A stretch of 34,811 nucleotides of DNA from Acidimicrobiales bacterium. Lineage in GTDB: Bacteria > Actinomycetota > Acidimicrobiia > Acidimicrobiales > VFJN01. The translations under genes were made by a program, and so were the position numbers. The notes below the pieces were generated by a model. The model saw only the letters and a program-made list of their open reading frames with translations. It had not been told where the DNA came from and made no database searches. This document shows positions 7,486 to 14,747 of this stretch, one piece after another (position 1 is the stretch's first letter; each line of letters begins with the position of its first letter). Where the stretch lies: contig DATHJB010000067.1 in assembly GCA_035316325.1 (NCBI GenBank), positions 1 through 34,811 of the forward strand, in the 5' to 3' direction.

Positions 7486-8073
7486 CTACAGCTCCACCAG
7501 CGGGACGTCGGCCACCCGGAGGTGGCCGGTCTCGTTGACCGCGTCGATCGTGCGACGGCCGTCGCTCGAGGCCAGGACGCGGCTGATACTGGTGTAGTGG
7601 GGGAGGAAGAACAGGGCCTGCTCGGCCTTCAGCACCCACGACAGGTACACGTTCACCACGCCGCCGTGGCACACCACCGCCACGTTCCCGGAGCCGTGGG
7701 CCGACACGATGCGCTCGATCGCGTCGACCACCCGCTGCTGGAACTCCGGGATGTCGTCGGGGAGCTCCATCCAGCGGGGGTCGCCGGCCGCCTTCAGCTC
7801 CTCGATGGGGATGTACGACGCCGCCCCCGCGTCGTATTCGGCGATGTCGGGCTCGGCCGTCACCTTGAGGCCCAGCCGGTCGGCCAGCGGTGCCGCCGTC
7901 TCCCGGGCGCGGCGCATCGGGCTGCTGTAGATCGCGTCGAACGACTCGGTCCCCAGCCAGTCGGCGAGGGCCTCGGCCTGCCGCTGCCCGACCGCGGAGA
8001 GCCCCGGGTCGGCCGGTCCGTCGGAGCCGTCGTCACGGCTGGGGCGGGCATGGCGGATCAGCACGAGTTCCAT
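7486..8073 (-). CDS. Histidine phosphatase family protein (phosphoglycerate mutase-like)
   Basis: A 195-residue member of the histidine phosphatase superfamily. Visible motifs are LVLIRHARPS at about 3-12 (phosphorylated His in RHA instead of the commoner RHG), LSAVGQRQAEALADWL, SSPMRRARETAAPLA, the acid segment EPDIAEYDAG, and VAVVCHGGVVNVYLS with the second catalytic His. The substrate is not deducible; such proteins include phosphatases of sugar phosphates and nucleotides. ATG 8073 is the natural start because the RHA strand follows at once; longer frames upstream run into the pyruvate kinase region. A TAGGCT hexamer lies 10 nt upstream. The gene converges on the lipoprotein gene, the two stop codons being 3 nt apart. 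Confidence 0.9.
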   Translation of the reverse strand: MELVLIRHARPSRDDGSDGPADPGLSAVGQRQAEALADWLGTESFDAIYSSPMRRARETAAPLADRLGLKVTAEPDIAEYDAGAASYIPIEELKAAGDPRWMELPDDIPEFQQRVVDAIERIVSAHGSGNVAVVCHGGVVNVYLSWVLKAEQALFFLPHYTSISRVLASSDGRRTIDAVNETGHLRVADVPLVEL

Positions 8074-8206
8074 TGTGATGGCGAGCCTAAGCCAGCCCCG
8101 AGACGCCGCCCTAGCGCGAACCGTGCGCGAAATGACGTACACGGGCATGTGAAAGGTACGAAAGCCTGTCCATTCGGCAGGAGCAGGGTGGATAGCGTGA
8201 CGAGAA

Positions 8207-9673
8207 GTGAAAGACCTCCCCCCGAGGAGCGCCGCACGGCGCACCAAGATCGTCGCCACGCTGGGCCCGGCATCCGACAGCCCCAGCGTGCTCGACCAAC
8301 TGCTCGACGCCGGCATGGACGTGGCCCGATTCGGCCTCGCCCACGGCACCCCTGAAGGCCACGTCAAGCGCATCGCCGAGGTACGGGCACGTGCCACCCG
8401 CCGCGGTCGAGCCGTCAGCATCCTCGCCGACCTCCCCGGCCCCAAGGTGCGCACCGGCCAGTTCCCCGACGGCGGGCTGTTCCTCGCCGAGGGCGACCGG
8501 CTCAGCATCTGCACCGGCGACGGCCCCAGCAGCAGCGAGATCATCACCGTCGACGAGTCGATGCTCACCCAGGTCGTGGCCCCCGGCGACACCATCGTCC
8601 TGGGCGACGGCACCGTCACGCTGCAGGCGCTCGAGGTGAACGAGACCTGCGTGAGCGCCGCGGTGCGCAGCGGCGGTCGCCTGCAGGGTCGCCCCGGCTG
8701 CCACCTGCCGTCCGACCGCTGGCAGCCGCCGGTGCCCACCGACCAGGACCTCGAGCTGATCCACCGGGTGGCCCACCACGCCGACTGGGTGGCCGTGTCG
8801 TTCGTGCGGCGGGCCGACGAGCTGGTGAAGGTCCGTGAGGCCATCGGCGACGGCGGCCCCCGCCTGATCGCCAAGATCGAGACCCGGGCGGCGGTCGACC
8901 ACCTCGACGAGCTGCTGGCGGTGTCCGACGGCGTGATGGTGGCCCGCGGCGACCTGGGCATCGACTGTCCCATCGAGGACGTCCCCTACCTGCAGAAGCG
9001 CATCATCGGCGCGTGCGTCGACCGGGGCATCCCGGTGATCACCGCCACCCAGATGCTGGAGTCGATGATCACCGCGCCCACGCCCACCCGGGCCGAGGCG
9101 TCCGACGTGGCCAACGCGGTCTACGACGGCACCGACGCGGTGATGCTGTCCGCCGAGACCGCCATCGGCCACGACCCGGTGCTGGCCGTCCGCACGATGG
9201 CCCGGATCGCCGAGCGGGCCGAGCGGGCCGGCGACTTCAACGACCGGGCCGTGCCGCTCAGCCGCGTCCGCCGCAGCCCGCAGCCGGCACCGGCCCGCAG
9301 CACCGCCGCCGCCGTCACGGTGGCGATGACCCGGGCCGCCGGCCAGGCCGCCGCCGAGCTCGACCTCGACGCCATCGTCTGCTGCAGCCGGTCGGGTCGT
9401 ACCGTGCGGGCCATGGCCGGGCTGCGGCCCCGCTGCCCGCTGATCGGCGCCAGCCCGTCGGCCACCACCGTGAAGCAGCTCGCCCTCTCGTGGGGCGTGG
9501 AACCCCTGGTGGTGGGGGAGTACACCACCACCGACGAGATGGTCTGGTGCGTGGTGGAGGCGTCGGTCGAGGCGGGCCTCGTCCGCCACGGGTCGACCGT
9601 CGCCGTGCTGGCGGGCGCCCCCGACTCGCCCACGAATGCCACCGACGTCCTGCGCATCGTCACCGTCAGGTGA
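8207..9673 (+). CDS. pyk: Divergent pyruvate kinase
   Basis: A 488-residue enzyme of the pyruvate kinase family (PEP + ADP to pyruvate + ATP). Conserved pieces: KIVATLGPAS; RPGCHLPSD (normally PGV.LP); VAVSFVRRADE; AKIET with catalytic Lys223 and Glu225; VARGDLG with metal-binding Asp249; and ITATQMLESM with Thr281, then SAETAIG. The C-terminal domain is complete. Two sites are unusual. The RLNFSHG loop reads RFGLAHG (41-47), so the Asn and Ser that bind potassium and phosphate are Gly and Ala. The next loop is DLPGPK (75-80), with Lys80 where potassium-dependent enzymes have Glu. This suggests a potassium-independent paralog with altered properties. GTG 8207 is chosen by homology; TAGCGT lies 8 nt upstream. 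Confidence 0.85.
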   Translation: MKDLPPRSAARRTKIVATLGPASDSPSVLDQLLDAGMDVARFGLAHGTPEGHVKRIAEVRARATRRGRAVSILADLPGPKVRTGQFPDGGLFLAEGDRLSICTGDGPSSSEIITVDESMLTQVVAPGDTIVLGDGTVTLQALEVNETCVSAAVRSGGRLQGRPGCHLPSDRWQPPVPTDQDLELIHRVAHHADWVAVSFVRRADELVKVREAIGDGGPRLIAKIETRAAVDHLDELLAVSDGVMVARGDLGIDCPIEDVPYLQKRIIGACVDRGIPVITATQMLESMITAPTPTRAEASDVANAVYDGTDAVMLSAETAIGHDPVLAVRTMARIAERAERAGDFNDRAVPLSRVRRSPQPAPARSTAAAVTVAMTRAAGQAAAELDLDAIVCCSRSGRTVRAMAGLRPRCPLIGASPSATTVKQLALSWGVEPLVVGEYTTTDEMVWCVVEASVEAGLVRHGSTVAVLAGAPDSPTNATDVLRIVTVR

Positions 9674-9777
9674 GCATCTCCAGGCCGTATGGCGACGAAA
9701 CCGTCTAAACCGAAACGCGTGGGCAAGGGCCGGATGAAGACCTCGGAGGGTGATCCAGGCCCGGGTGGGGGCGGCGG

Positions 9778-9783
9778 TAGCCT
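9778..9783 (+). promoter_or_regulatory. -10 box TAGCCT of the patatin gene (leaderless)
   Basis: TAGCCT ends 7 nt before ATG 9791, supporting that start over the earlier in-frame ATG 9689, whose extension is low-complexity. Confidence 0.6.
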
Positions 9784-9790
9784 CCGGGCC

Positions 9791-10717
9791 ATGGCAACGC
9801 TCCGTGACTTCAGCTTCCGGCGGAGGCGGGACGGCGAGCGGCCGAAGCAGCAGGTGGCGTTCGTGCTGTCGGGCGGCGGCAACCTGGGCGCCGTGCAGGT
9901 GGGCATGCTCCGGGCCCTGCTCGAGCACCAGATCGCGCCCGACCTGATCGTGGGCTGCTCGGTGGGCGCGCTCAACGGCGCGGCCCTGGCCGACGCGCCG
10001 ACGCTGGAGGGCGTCGAGCGGCTGGAGCAGAAGTGGCGCAGCGTGGAGGGCAACGACCTGATGCCCCGCAACCTGCTGCCCAACGCCGTCGCGCTGGCCC
10101 GCCGGGGCGAGGCCATCCACGAGAACGACGGCCTGCGCAACCTGATCGACCAGTCGATGCGCGCCCGCGACTTCGACGAGCTCAAGGTGCCGTTCCAGTG
10201 CGTCGCCACCGACGTGATGGGCGTGCGCGAGGTGTGGTTCGACCACGGACCGCTGATCGACGCGGTGCTGGCGTCGTCGGCCATGCCGGCGTTGTACCCG
10301 TCGGTCGAGATCGACGGCGTGAAGTACCTCGACGGGGCCATCGTCAACGACGTGCCGCTGTCGCGGGCCGTCGAGCTGGGCGCCACCACCCTGTACATCC
10401 TGCAGGTGGGGTCGTTCTCCCGGCCCCGGTCGCAGCCCCGCCGCCCGCTCGACGTGGCGGTGCAGGCCTACTGGATCGCCCGCCACCACCGCTACAAGCG
10501 CGACCTCGAGTCGCTGCCCGAGGGCGTCACCGCCCACGTGCTGCCCCACGGCCAGCCGCCGCTGATGCGCTACAACGACTTCACCCGCACGCCCGAGCTG
10601 ATCACCACCGCCTATGAGGCGTCGAGCGCCTACCTCGACGACGACGCCGCCCACACCGCGGCCGCCGAGAACGAGGGCCGCCAGGCCAGCTCCGGCGACG
10701 GTGTCTTCGCCTTCTAG
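9791..10717 (+). CDS. Patatin-like phospholipase family protein
   Basis: A 308-residue Ser-Asp dyad hydrolase acting on acyl ester bonds of lipids. The oxyanion-hole glycine stretch LSGGGNLGAVQVGMLRALLE is at 26-45, the nucleophile elbow VGCSVGALNGAAL at 54-66 gives Ser57, and YLDGAIVNDVPLSRAVELGA supplies Asp181 in the DGA motif. There is no signal peptide or membrane segment; the N-terminus is basic (FSFRRRRDGERPKQ), so it is probably cytosolic or membrane-peripheral. The last 30 residues are acidic and low-complexity. It stands between pyruvate kinase and DUF3151 on the same strand but has its own promoter. Confidence 0.9.
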   Translation: MATLRDFSFRRRRDGERPKQQVAFVLSGGGNLGAVQVGMLRALLEHQIAPDLIVGCSVGALNGAALADAPTLEGVERLEQKWRSVEGNDLMPRNLLPNAVALARRGEAIHENDGLRNLIDQSMRARDFDELKVPFQCVATDVMGVREVWFDHGPLIDAVLASSAMPALYPSVEIDGVKYLDGAIVNDVPLSRAVELGATTLYILQVGSFSRPRSQPRRPLDVAVQAYWIARHHRYKRDLESLPEGVTAHVLPHGQPPLMRYNDFTRTPELITTAYEASSAYLDDDAAHTAAAENEGRQASSGDGVFAF

Positions 10718-10742
10718 GCCCGTCCTTCCAGGCCCGCCCCCG

Positions 10743-10748
10743 TAGGCT
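10743..10748 (+). promoter_or_regulatory. -10 box TAGGCT of the DUF3151 gene (leaderless)
   Basis: TAGGCT ends 7 nt before ATG 10756. No Shine-Dalgarno lies between the patatin stop and this start. Confidence 0.6.
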
Positions 10749-10755
10749 CACCTCG

Positions 10756-11190
10756 ATGGCCGACCGACATGTGAGCTTCACGCCCAGCGGGCCCCCGGAG
10801 ACGGTGCTCGACCCCGAGCCCGAGGATGCCCGGGCGGCGCTCGCCAAGGCCATCGCCGAGGGCGACCGGGAGGCCGTGGCGGCGGTGGTGGCCAGCTGGC
10901 CCCGCTACCTCGACGCCTGGGCGCGGCTCGGGTCGCTGGGGCGCGATGCCGTCGAGCGCTACGCCTACTACCGCATCGGCTACCACCGGGGCCTCGACCG
11001 GCTGCGGGCCAGCGGCTGGCGCGGCTCGGGCTACGTCCGCTGGCAGCACGACGAGAACCGGGGCTTCCTGCGGGCGCTCGACGGGCTGCACCGGGCCGCC
11101 GACGAGATCGGCGAGACCGACGAGGCCGAGCGTTGCGCCACCTTCCTCCAGCAGCTCGACCCGGCCTGGCCGCCCGCCTCGCTCGACTGA
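10756..11190 (+). CDS. DUF3151 family protein
   Basis: A 144-residue protein matching the actinobacterial DUF3151 family: an N-terminal PxTVLDP-type strand, a helical region with the family's W-P-x-x-x-x-A-W-A motif (WPRYLDAWARLG), then the strongly conserved YAYYRIGYHRGLDRLRASGW, the NRGFLRALDGLHRAADEIGE helix, and an ending with ERCATFLQQLDP. Length and order are normal. The function is unknown. It is leaderless. It converges on the trypco2 gene, with a small hairpin in the 82-bp gap. Confidence 0.9.
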   Translation: MADRHVSFTPSGPPETVLDPEPEDARAALAKAIAEGDREAVAAVVASWPRYLDAWARLGSLGRDAVERYAYYRIGYHRGLDRLRASGWRGSGYVRWQHDENRGFLRALDGLHRAADEIGETDEAERCATFLQQLDPAWPPASLD

Positions 11191-11225
11191 CCTCGGCCCG
11201 TCGCGGCGGCGCCCGGCGACCGTTT

Positions 11226-11246
11226 CGGTGCGTGGACGCCGCACCG
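11226..11246. terminator. Hairpin between convergent genes
   Basis: CGGTGCG and CGCACCG form a perfect 7-bp stem around a 7-nt loop. It lies midway between the stops of DUF3151 (11190) and the trypco2 gene (11273). There is no T-tract. Confidence 0.5.
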
Positions 11247-11272
11247 TGGCCGTGGCCGGAGCCGACGAGCGG

Positions 11273-11614
11273 CTAGGACGATTGGAGCCAGTCGGACATG
11301 GCCGTGGTCTCGTTCTCGGCCAGCTCGATCAGCTTGAACGCCGGGCCGTAGAGCACCCGCAGCTTCTGGACGCGGGAGGCGTCGTCGGGCTCGGCGTCGC
11401 CGACGGCGACCACGTGGAAGTCGATGCCGTCGCCGTTCCGGGTGCGGGTGACCTCGAACTGGATCTCCAGCTCGACCTCCCGCAGCTCGAGCACCGGGTC
11501 TTCCGCCCGGTCGATGCGGCTGGCGTCGGCCTTCTCCAGTTCGGTGCGGACGGCGGAGATCAGTTCGGCGAGGCCGATGCTCGCTTCCGATCGGGGTTCG
11601 TCGGTCATGGCCAT
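11273..11614 (-). CDS. Trypsin-co-occurring domain 2 (trypco2) protein
   Basis: A 113-residue single-domain protein. IGLAELISAVRTELEKA followed by LELREVELEIQFEVTRTRNGDGIDFHVVAVGD and QKLRVLYGP matches the trypco2 pattern: an N-terminal IGLA-x-x-I helix, then an amphipathic strand pair. This domain was described, in work on predicted NTP-dependent conflict systems, next to trypsin-like proteases and MoxR/vWA or NACHT proteins. Here no protease or NTPase is adjacent, so it is an orphan copy. The start is either ATG 11614 or ATG 11608. The upstream chaplin-like gene on the same strand is separated by a strong hairpin, so it probably has its own promoter. Confidence 0.7.
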   Translation of the reverse strand: MAMTDEPRSEASIGLAELISAVRTELEKADASRIDRAEDPVLELREVELEIQFEVTRTRNGDGIDFHVVAVGDAEPDDASRVQKLRVLYGPAFKLIELAENETTAMSDWLQSS

Positions 11615-11658
11615 CCCCCGGGCGTCGTTACTCCTGCGAGCGTACGCCCTCCCGTGCC

Positions 11659-11708
11659 CGACCTGCCCCCGAAACCCGGCGCCCGACCGGGATTTCGGGG
11701 GCAGGTCG
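11659..11708. terminator. Long hairpin after the chaplin-like gene
   Basis: A 21-bp stem with a single bulged base: CGACCTGCCCCCGAAACCCGG (11659-11679) pairs with 11687-11708 across a 7-nt loop. It begins 6 nt past the minus-strand stop codon at 11715-11717. The CCCCGAAA/TTTCGGGG portion recalls the CCGAAA/TTTCGG ends of the repeat family, but the rest differs. Confidence 0.75.
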
Positions 11709-11714
11709 CCAGGA

Positions 11715-12431
11715 TCAGCCGGGGCAGGCGCCCGTGGCGTCCTTCACGACGCCCACGGCGATGCCGCACACCGTTATCGGGCCGTCGGATGTGACAGACA
11801 GGACGGAGTCCTGGCCGCTTGGGGCGGCGGCGGGGTGGTTGGTGGGATTCAGCGTCCCGACCCCGGGAACGTCCAGGCCGAGGGCGGGACCGGCGGGCGC
11901 CGCGGGCCCCTCGGGGCAGGCACCGACCGCGTCGCCGAGCAGAGCGACGGCGAGGCCGCAGACGGTGATCGGACCTGCAGCATCGGCTGCGACCAGGTCG
12001 TCGGCGGCCGCCACGCCAGCGGTCGCAGCGGTCGCCGTGTCGGACGTCGTCGCCAGGTCGTCGCGTTCCTCGGCCGCCGTCTGGAGAGCGTCGGCCAGGT
12101 CGTCATGGCCGGCGGTGCGCAGGGCGGCGACGAGGTCGGCGAGGGCCTCCGCCGACCGGTCGGCCGACGCGTCGGCGGTGGTTGCTGCGGTTGCGCCATG
12201 GGCACCTCCACTCGGGGCCGCCGCCGGACATGCAGCGGTGGCATCGCCGAGCAGCGAGATGCCGATACCGCACACGAGCACGGGCAGGTCCAGGTCGAGG
12301 TCGAGGGGCAGCGGCCCCTCGGCAGGCGCCGCGGGTGCGGCGGGTGCGGCCTGGGCGCCGCTGACGCAGGTGAGCAGGAGCCCGGCCGTGACGCTGGCGG
12401 TCACGGCGAGCTTGGCTACGAGGTTGTTCAT
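11715..12431 (-). CDS. Secreted protein with three chaplin-like cysteine repeats
   Basis: A 238-residue exported protein. The signal peptide is MNNLVAKLAVTASVTAGLLL up to AQA at 26-28. The mature part holds three copies of one motif: VLVCGIGISLLGDATAACP (51-69), ITVCGLAVALLGDAVGACP (155-173) and ITVCGIAVGVVKDATGACP (219-237). Each has two Cys exactly 14 apart, a Val/Ile/Leu core and a Gly/Lys-Asp-Ala turn. The 80-residue spacer between repeats 1 and 2 is Ala-rich and helical. The motif resembles streptomycete chaplins (VCGNxxxxxGLLNPxxGNxC), which are longer between the Cys and assemble into surface amyloid; I infer kinship or convergence only. GGGAGAG Shine-Dalgarno at 12436-12442, 4 nt before ATG 12431. 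It lies 52 bp behind the next gene, probably as an operon. Confidence 0.7.
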   Translation of the reverse strand: MNNLVAKLAVTASVTAGLLLTCVSGAQAAPAAPAAPAEGPLPLDLDLDLPVLVCGIGISLLGDATAACPAAAPSGGAHGATAATTADASADRSAEALADLVAALRTAGHDDLADALQTAAEERDDLATTSDTATAATAGVAAADDLVAADAAGPITVCGLAVALLGDAVGACPEGPAAPAGPALGLDVPGVGTLNPTNHPAAAPSGQDSVLSVTSDGPITVCGIAVGVVKDATGACPG

Positions 12432-12483
12432 CGATCTCTCCCGGTAGGTCGTCGTCTGGCTGGTGGGTCAGGCGGACGACGGG

Positions 12484-13278
12484 TTAGTCCGGGGTCGTGG
12501 GTGGGCGGCTGGCCGGGCGGTCCTCCGGCGCTTCGACGGCAGCGCCGAGTTGCGCTGCCGTCGAGGCCGCGACGAGCGCGGCTCGAGCGCCGGGGGTGCC
12601 TGTGACTTGTGGCCCGCGATCGGTGCGCGGCCCGGGGCCGCAGGGGACCGCGTCGGCCGAGCCCGACGGCGGCCGGTGCGGGGACGGCGTCGGCGTCGGC
12701 TCGCTGCGGTCCGCCCGGAGCGTGGGGGCGGCGTGACGGGTGGTCACCCCAGCGGCGGGCGTGGACGCAGGACCGGGTGGCAGGGGAGCCACCGGATCGA
12801 GCGCCCACGCCCGCTCGTCGTGCCGCCCGGGTCCTGCAGCAGCCTGCACGACCGGTGGACGCCGTGGGGCACGACGCGCCGCGACCGTCCGCACAAGGGG
12901 ACGGGCGGCGGGAACGGACGGGGGTTCGGGTGCGATCGCCGGAGCCGTCGGGACCGGGGCGGGAGCTTCCGGCTCGAACACCGGCGGGAGGAGGGTCTGG
13001 AGTGGCTCGACGACCGGATCGACGATCGGCGTCAGCACGTCGTCGACGAGCTCGGTGGTGGCGGGGACGAGCTGCAGCACGTCGTCGACGACGTCGGCGA
13101 GCCCGGCCGGTCGGGTGGTCGCAGGTTCCGTGGGCTCGTCGGCCGCTGTCGGCTCCGCCAGCCAGAACCAGACCGCGACCGCCACCGCTGCGGCGACGAG
13201 GAGCCGGGTCGACCGCCACAACGACGACGCCGGAAGCGCCGCCGCCCTGACGGTGCACTCACGGTCCTCATGCCGCAT
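12484..13278 (-). CDS. Membrane-anchored or secreted Pro/Val-rich protein
   Basis: A 264-residue protein I do not recognise. It has a charged N-terminus of about 25 residues, then one hydrophobic segment LLVAAAVAVAVWFWLA (26-41) that is either a signal anchor or a signal peptide, with possible cleavage near PTAA-DEP. Next is a short amphipathic region repeating Val-Asp-Asp-Val-Leu units (ADVVDDVLQLV at 61-71, ELVDDVLTPIVDPVVEPL at 76-93). From about 100 to the end it is Pro/Ala/Thr/Arg-rich and probably disordered, as in a wall-spanning stalk. Codon use is normal. I chose ATG 13278 because a GATATT -10 box lies 7 nt upstream; a longer frame would start at 13338. It precedes the three-repeat secreted protein and is likely its partner. 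Confidence 0.65.
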   Translation of the reverse strand: MRHEDRECTVRAAALPASSLWRSTRLLVAAAVAVAVWFWLAEPTAADEPTEPATTRPAGLADVVDDVLQLVPATTELVDDVLTPIVDPVVEPLQTLLPPVFEPEAPAPVPTAPAIAPEPPSVPAARPLVRTVAARRAPRRPPVVQAAAGPGRHDERAWALDPVAPLPPGPASTPAAGVTTRHAAPTLRADRSEPTPTPSPHRPPSGSADAVPCGPGPRTDRGPQVTGTPGARAALVAASTAAQLGAAVEAPEDRPASRPPTTPD

Positions 13279-13285
13279 GGCCGCC

Positions 13286-13291
13286 AATATC
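13286..13291 (-). promoter_or_regulatory. -10 box GATATT of the surface-protein pair (leaderless)
   Basis: On the minus strand GATATT ends 7 nt before ATG 13278. It departs from TANNNT at the first base only. Confidence 0.45.
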
Positions 13292-13345
13292 GGCCCGCTG
13301 GGAACCCCTGTCAACCCGTTGAGTGGCGAAATTCCCACGTTTAGT

Positions 13346-13386
13346 GGTAGGGGCGTCGGGGGACTGACGGACCCCTCGGCGCTACC
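13346..13386. terminator. Imperfect hairpin at the end of the acyltransferase gene
   Basis: GGTAG (13346-13350) pairs with CTACC (13382-13386), and further in CGTCGGGGG faces CCCCTCGGCG with mismatches and a bulge. The outer arm includes the minus-strand stop codon at 13382-13384. Confidence 0.4.
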
Positions 13387-14707
13387 CGCTGCGGGACAAC
13401 ACGGGCGACGCAGCGCTGCTGCTCGACTCCCGGGGCAACGCCGTATCGGTCTTCGACGTCCTCCCCGCCCACTTCATCAGCGGGCGTTCGAGGACGTAGA
13501 AGCTGGCCGCACCGAACGCCAGCGCCACGGCGGCCCGCGCGCCCATGGCCACTGCCGACGACGTGGGGGAGCCCTCGTGCCACGGGCCCGGCAGGTCGGC
13601 CAGCACGTCGAGGTGCCACAGGTAGATGCCGTAGCTCACCACGCCGACCGTCACCAGCGGCCGCCACGACAGCAGCCGCGGCACGAGCCCGACGGTCGCG
13701 CCGCCGAGCACCACGGGCGTCACCAGCAGCGCGGCCGCCAGCAGCTTGAGGGCGTGGCGGACGAGCATGTCGCCGGGCTCGTAGTCGAAGCCCTGCTGAA
13801 GGTACGACAGCACCACCAACGTGGCGCACGCCCCGATCCAGCACAGCTCGGTGGTGGGGACGCGGGCCGGTCGGCGCCGTTGCAGCCAGGCGGGGCGGCC
13901 GTCGACGGTGACGACGGCGAGCAGCATCCCCCAGCCGAGGCCGACGAGGTGCGGAGGCAGCACGGCGAAGGGCACGGGCAGCGGATTCTCTGCGGCGATC
14001 ACCGCGGCGGCGGTGCCGGCGGCGAGCAGTACGGCGACACCGGCCAGCTCCTGCCGGCGCCCGTCGAGGCCGCCCGCCCGGGCCAGGCGCCGCATCGCCC
14101 ACGCCCACGCCGGCACGAACGCGTAGAACGACACCTCCACCACCAGCGTCCACGACTGCCCCAGGCCCGCGGGGAGGAACAGGGACGCGTCGTCGCGGGG
14201 GAAGTAGCCCTGTGTGAGCGTGAGGTGCTGCACGAGCTGGGCGGTGTCGTCGAAGTGGATCCAGCCGAACAGCAGCAGCCCGCCGACGGCCACCAGGTAG
14301 GCGGGGTAGATGCGCACGGCGCGGCGCAGCAGGTAGCCGCGCAGGCGGGGCGGCGGTCGGCCGCGCACGTGGGCCCGGGCGAAGGGGCCGTAGATCAGGT
14401 AGCCCGACAGCACGAAGAAGACCTCGACGGCGGCGTCGAGGTGCTGCGCCAGCGGGTAGGCGACGTGCCAGGTCGCGGGCAGCAGGAAGACGCCGTGGTA
14501 CACGACGATGCCGAGCACGGCCAGCGCCCGCAGCCCGTCCAGCCCGACCGCGCGCGTCCCCGTGTCGACCGCCGCCACTGCCGGCAGCCGCACCTCGACG
14601 GCCGCGAGCCGCGGCAGGTCCGCCGTGATGGTCTCGTTCCCCAGCGCTCCTGCCCCCCCACGTCCCCACCAGAGACCGCGCGGTAACATCGTACCCCGCC
14701 AGGGCAT
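13382..14707 (-). CDS. Acyltransferase 3 family membrane protein (OafA/YrhL-like)
   Basis: An integral membrane O-acyltransferase of up to 441 residues that would acetylate or acylate an envelope glycan or lipid. The domain opens with LDGLRALAVLGIVVYHG at about 55-71; the conserved His follows in VYHG. FFVLSGYLIYGPFARA and LRRAVRIYPAYL are the usual next motifs, and YLWHLDVLADLP with a YVLERPLMKW end closes the domain. About ten hydrophobic segments are visible. The last 25 residues are Ser-rich. The start is uncertain: ATG 14707 opens the frame, but a minus-strand TACGAT -10 box at 14687-14692 lies inside it, so translation may begin at GTG 14593. It neighbours the two surface-protein genes on the same strand, which suggests an envelope role. 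Confidence 0.85.
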   Translation of the reverse strand: MPWRGTMLPRGLWWGRGGAGALGNETITADLPRLAAVEVRLPAVAAVDTGTRAVGLDGLRALAVLGIVVYHGVFLLPATWHVAYPLAQHLDAAVEVFFVLSGYLIYGPFARAHVRGRPPPRLRGYLLRRAVRIYPAYLVAVGGLLLFGWIHFDDTAQLVQHLTLTQGYFPRDDASLFLPAGLGQSWTLVVEVSFYAFVPAWAWAMRRLARAGGLDGRRQELAGVAVLLAAGTAAAVIAAENPLPVPFAVLPPHLVGLGWGMLLAVVTVDGRPAWLQRRRPARVPTTELCWIGACATLVVLSYLQQGFDYEPGDMLVRHALKLLAAALLVTPVVLGGATVGLVPRLLSWRPLVTVGVVSYGIYLWHLDVLADLPGPWHEGSPTSSAVAMGARAAVALAFGAASFYVLERPLMKWAGRTSKTDTALPRESSSSAASPVLSRSG

Positions 14708-14735
14708 GAGCGGTCTCGGCCGGCGCCGAGCCAGT

Positions 14736-14741
14736 TAGCTT
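14736..14741 (+). promoter_or_regulatory. -10 box TAGCTT of the flavin reductase operon (leaderless)
   Basis: TAGCTT ends 6 nt before ATG 14748. It lies in the 40-bp gap to the divergent acyltransferase frame. Confidence 0.55.
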
Positions 14742-14747
14742 CTGCGC

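Noticed and set aside
9689-9790. Earlier patatin start at ATG 9689
   Set aside because: The extra 34 residues are low-complexity, and a TAGCCT -10 box lies 7 nt before ATG 9791.
8111-10654. An 847-codon open frame on the minus strand opposite pyruvate kinase and patatin
   Set aside because: Its product is His/Arg/Gly low-complexity with no domain, and the plus strand holds two clear enzyme genes; it is a shadow typical of very GC-rich DNA.
12428-13258. Minus-strand open frame of 276 codons overlapping the surface-protein genes
   Set aside because: Arg/Gly/Ser-rich without a signal or domain; the frame 12484-13278 has a membrane segment and a -10 box before its start.
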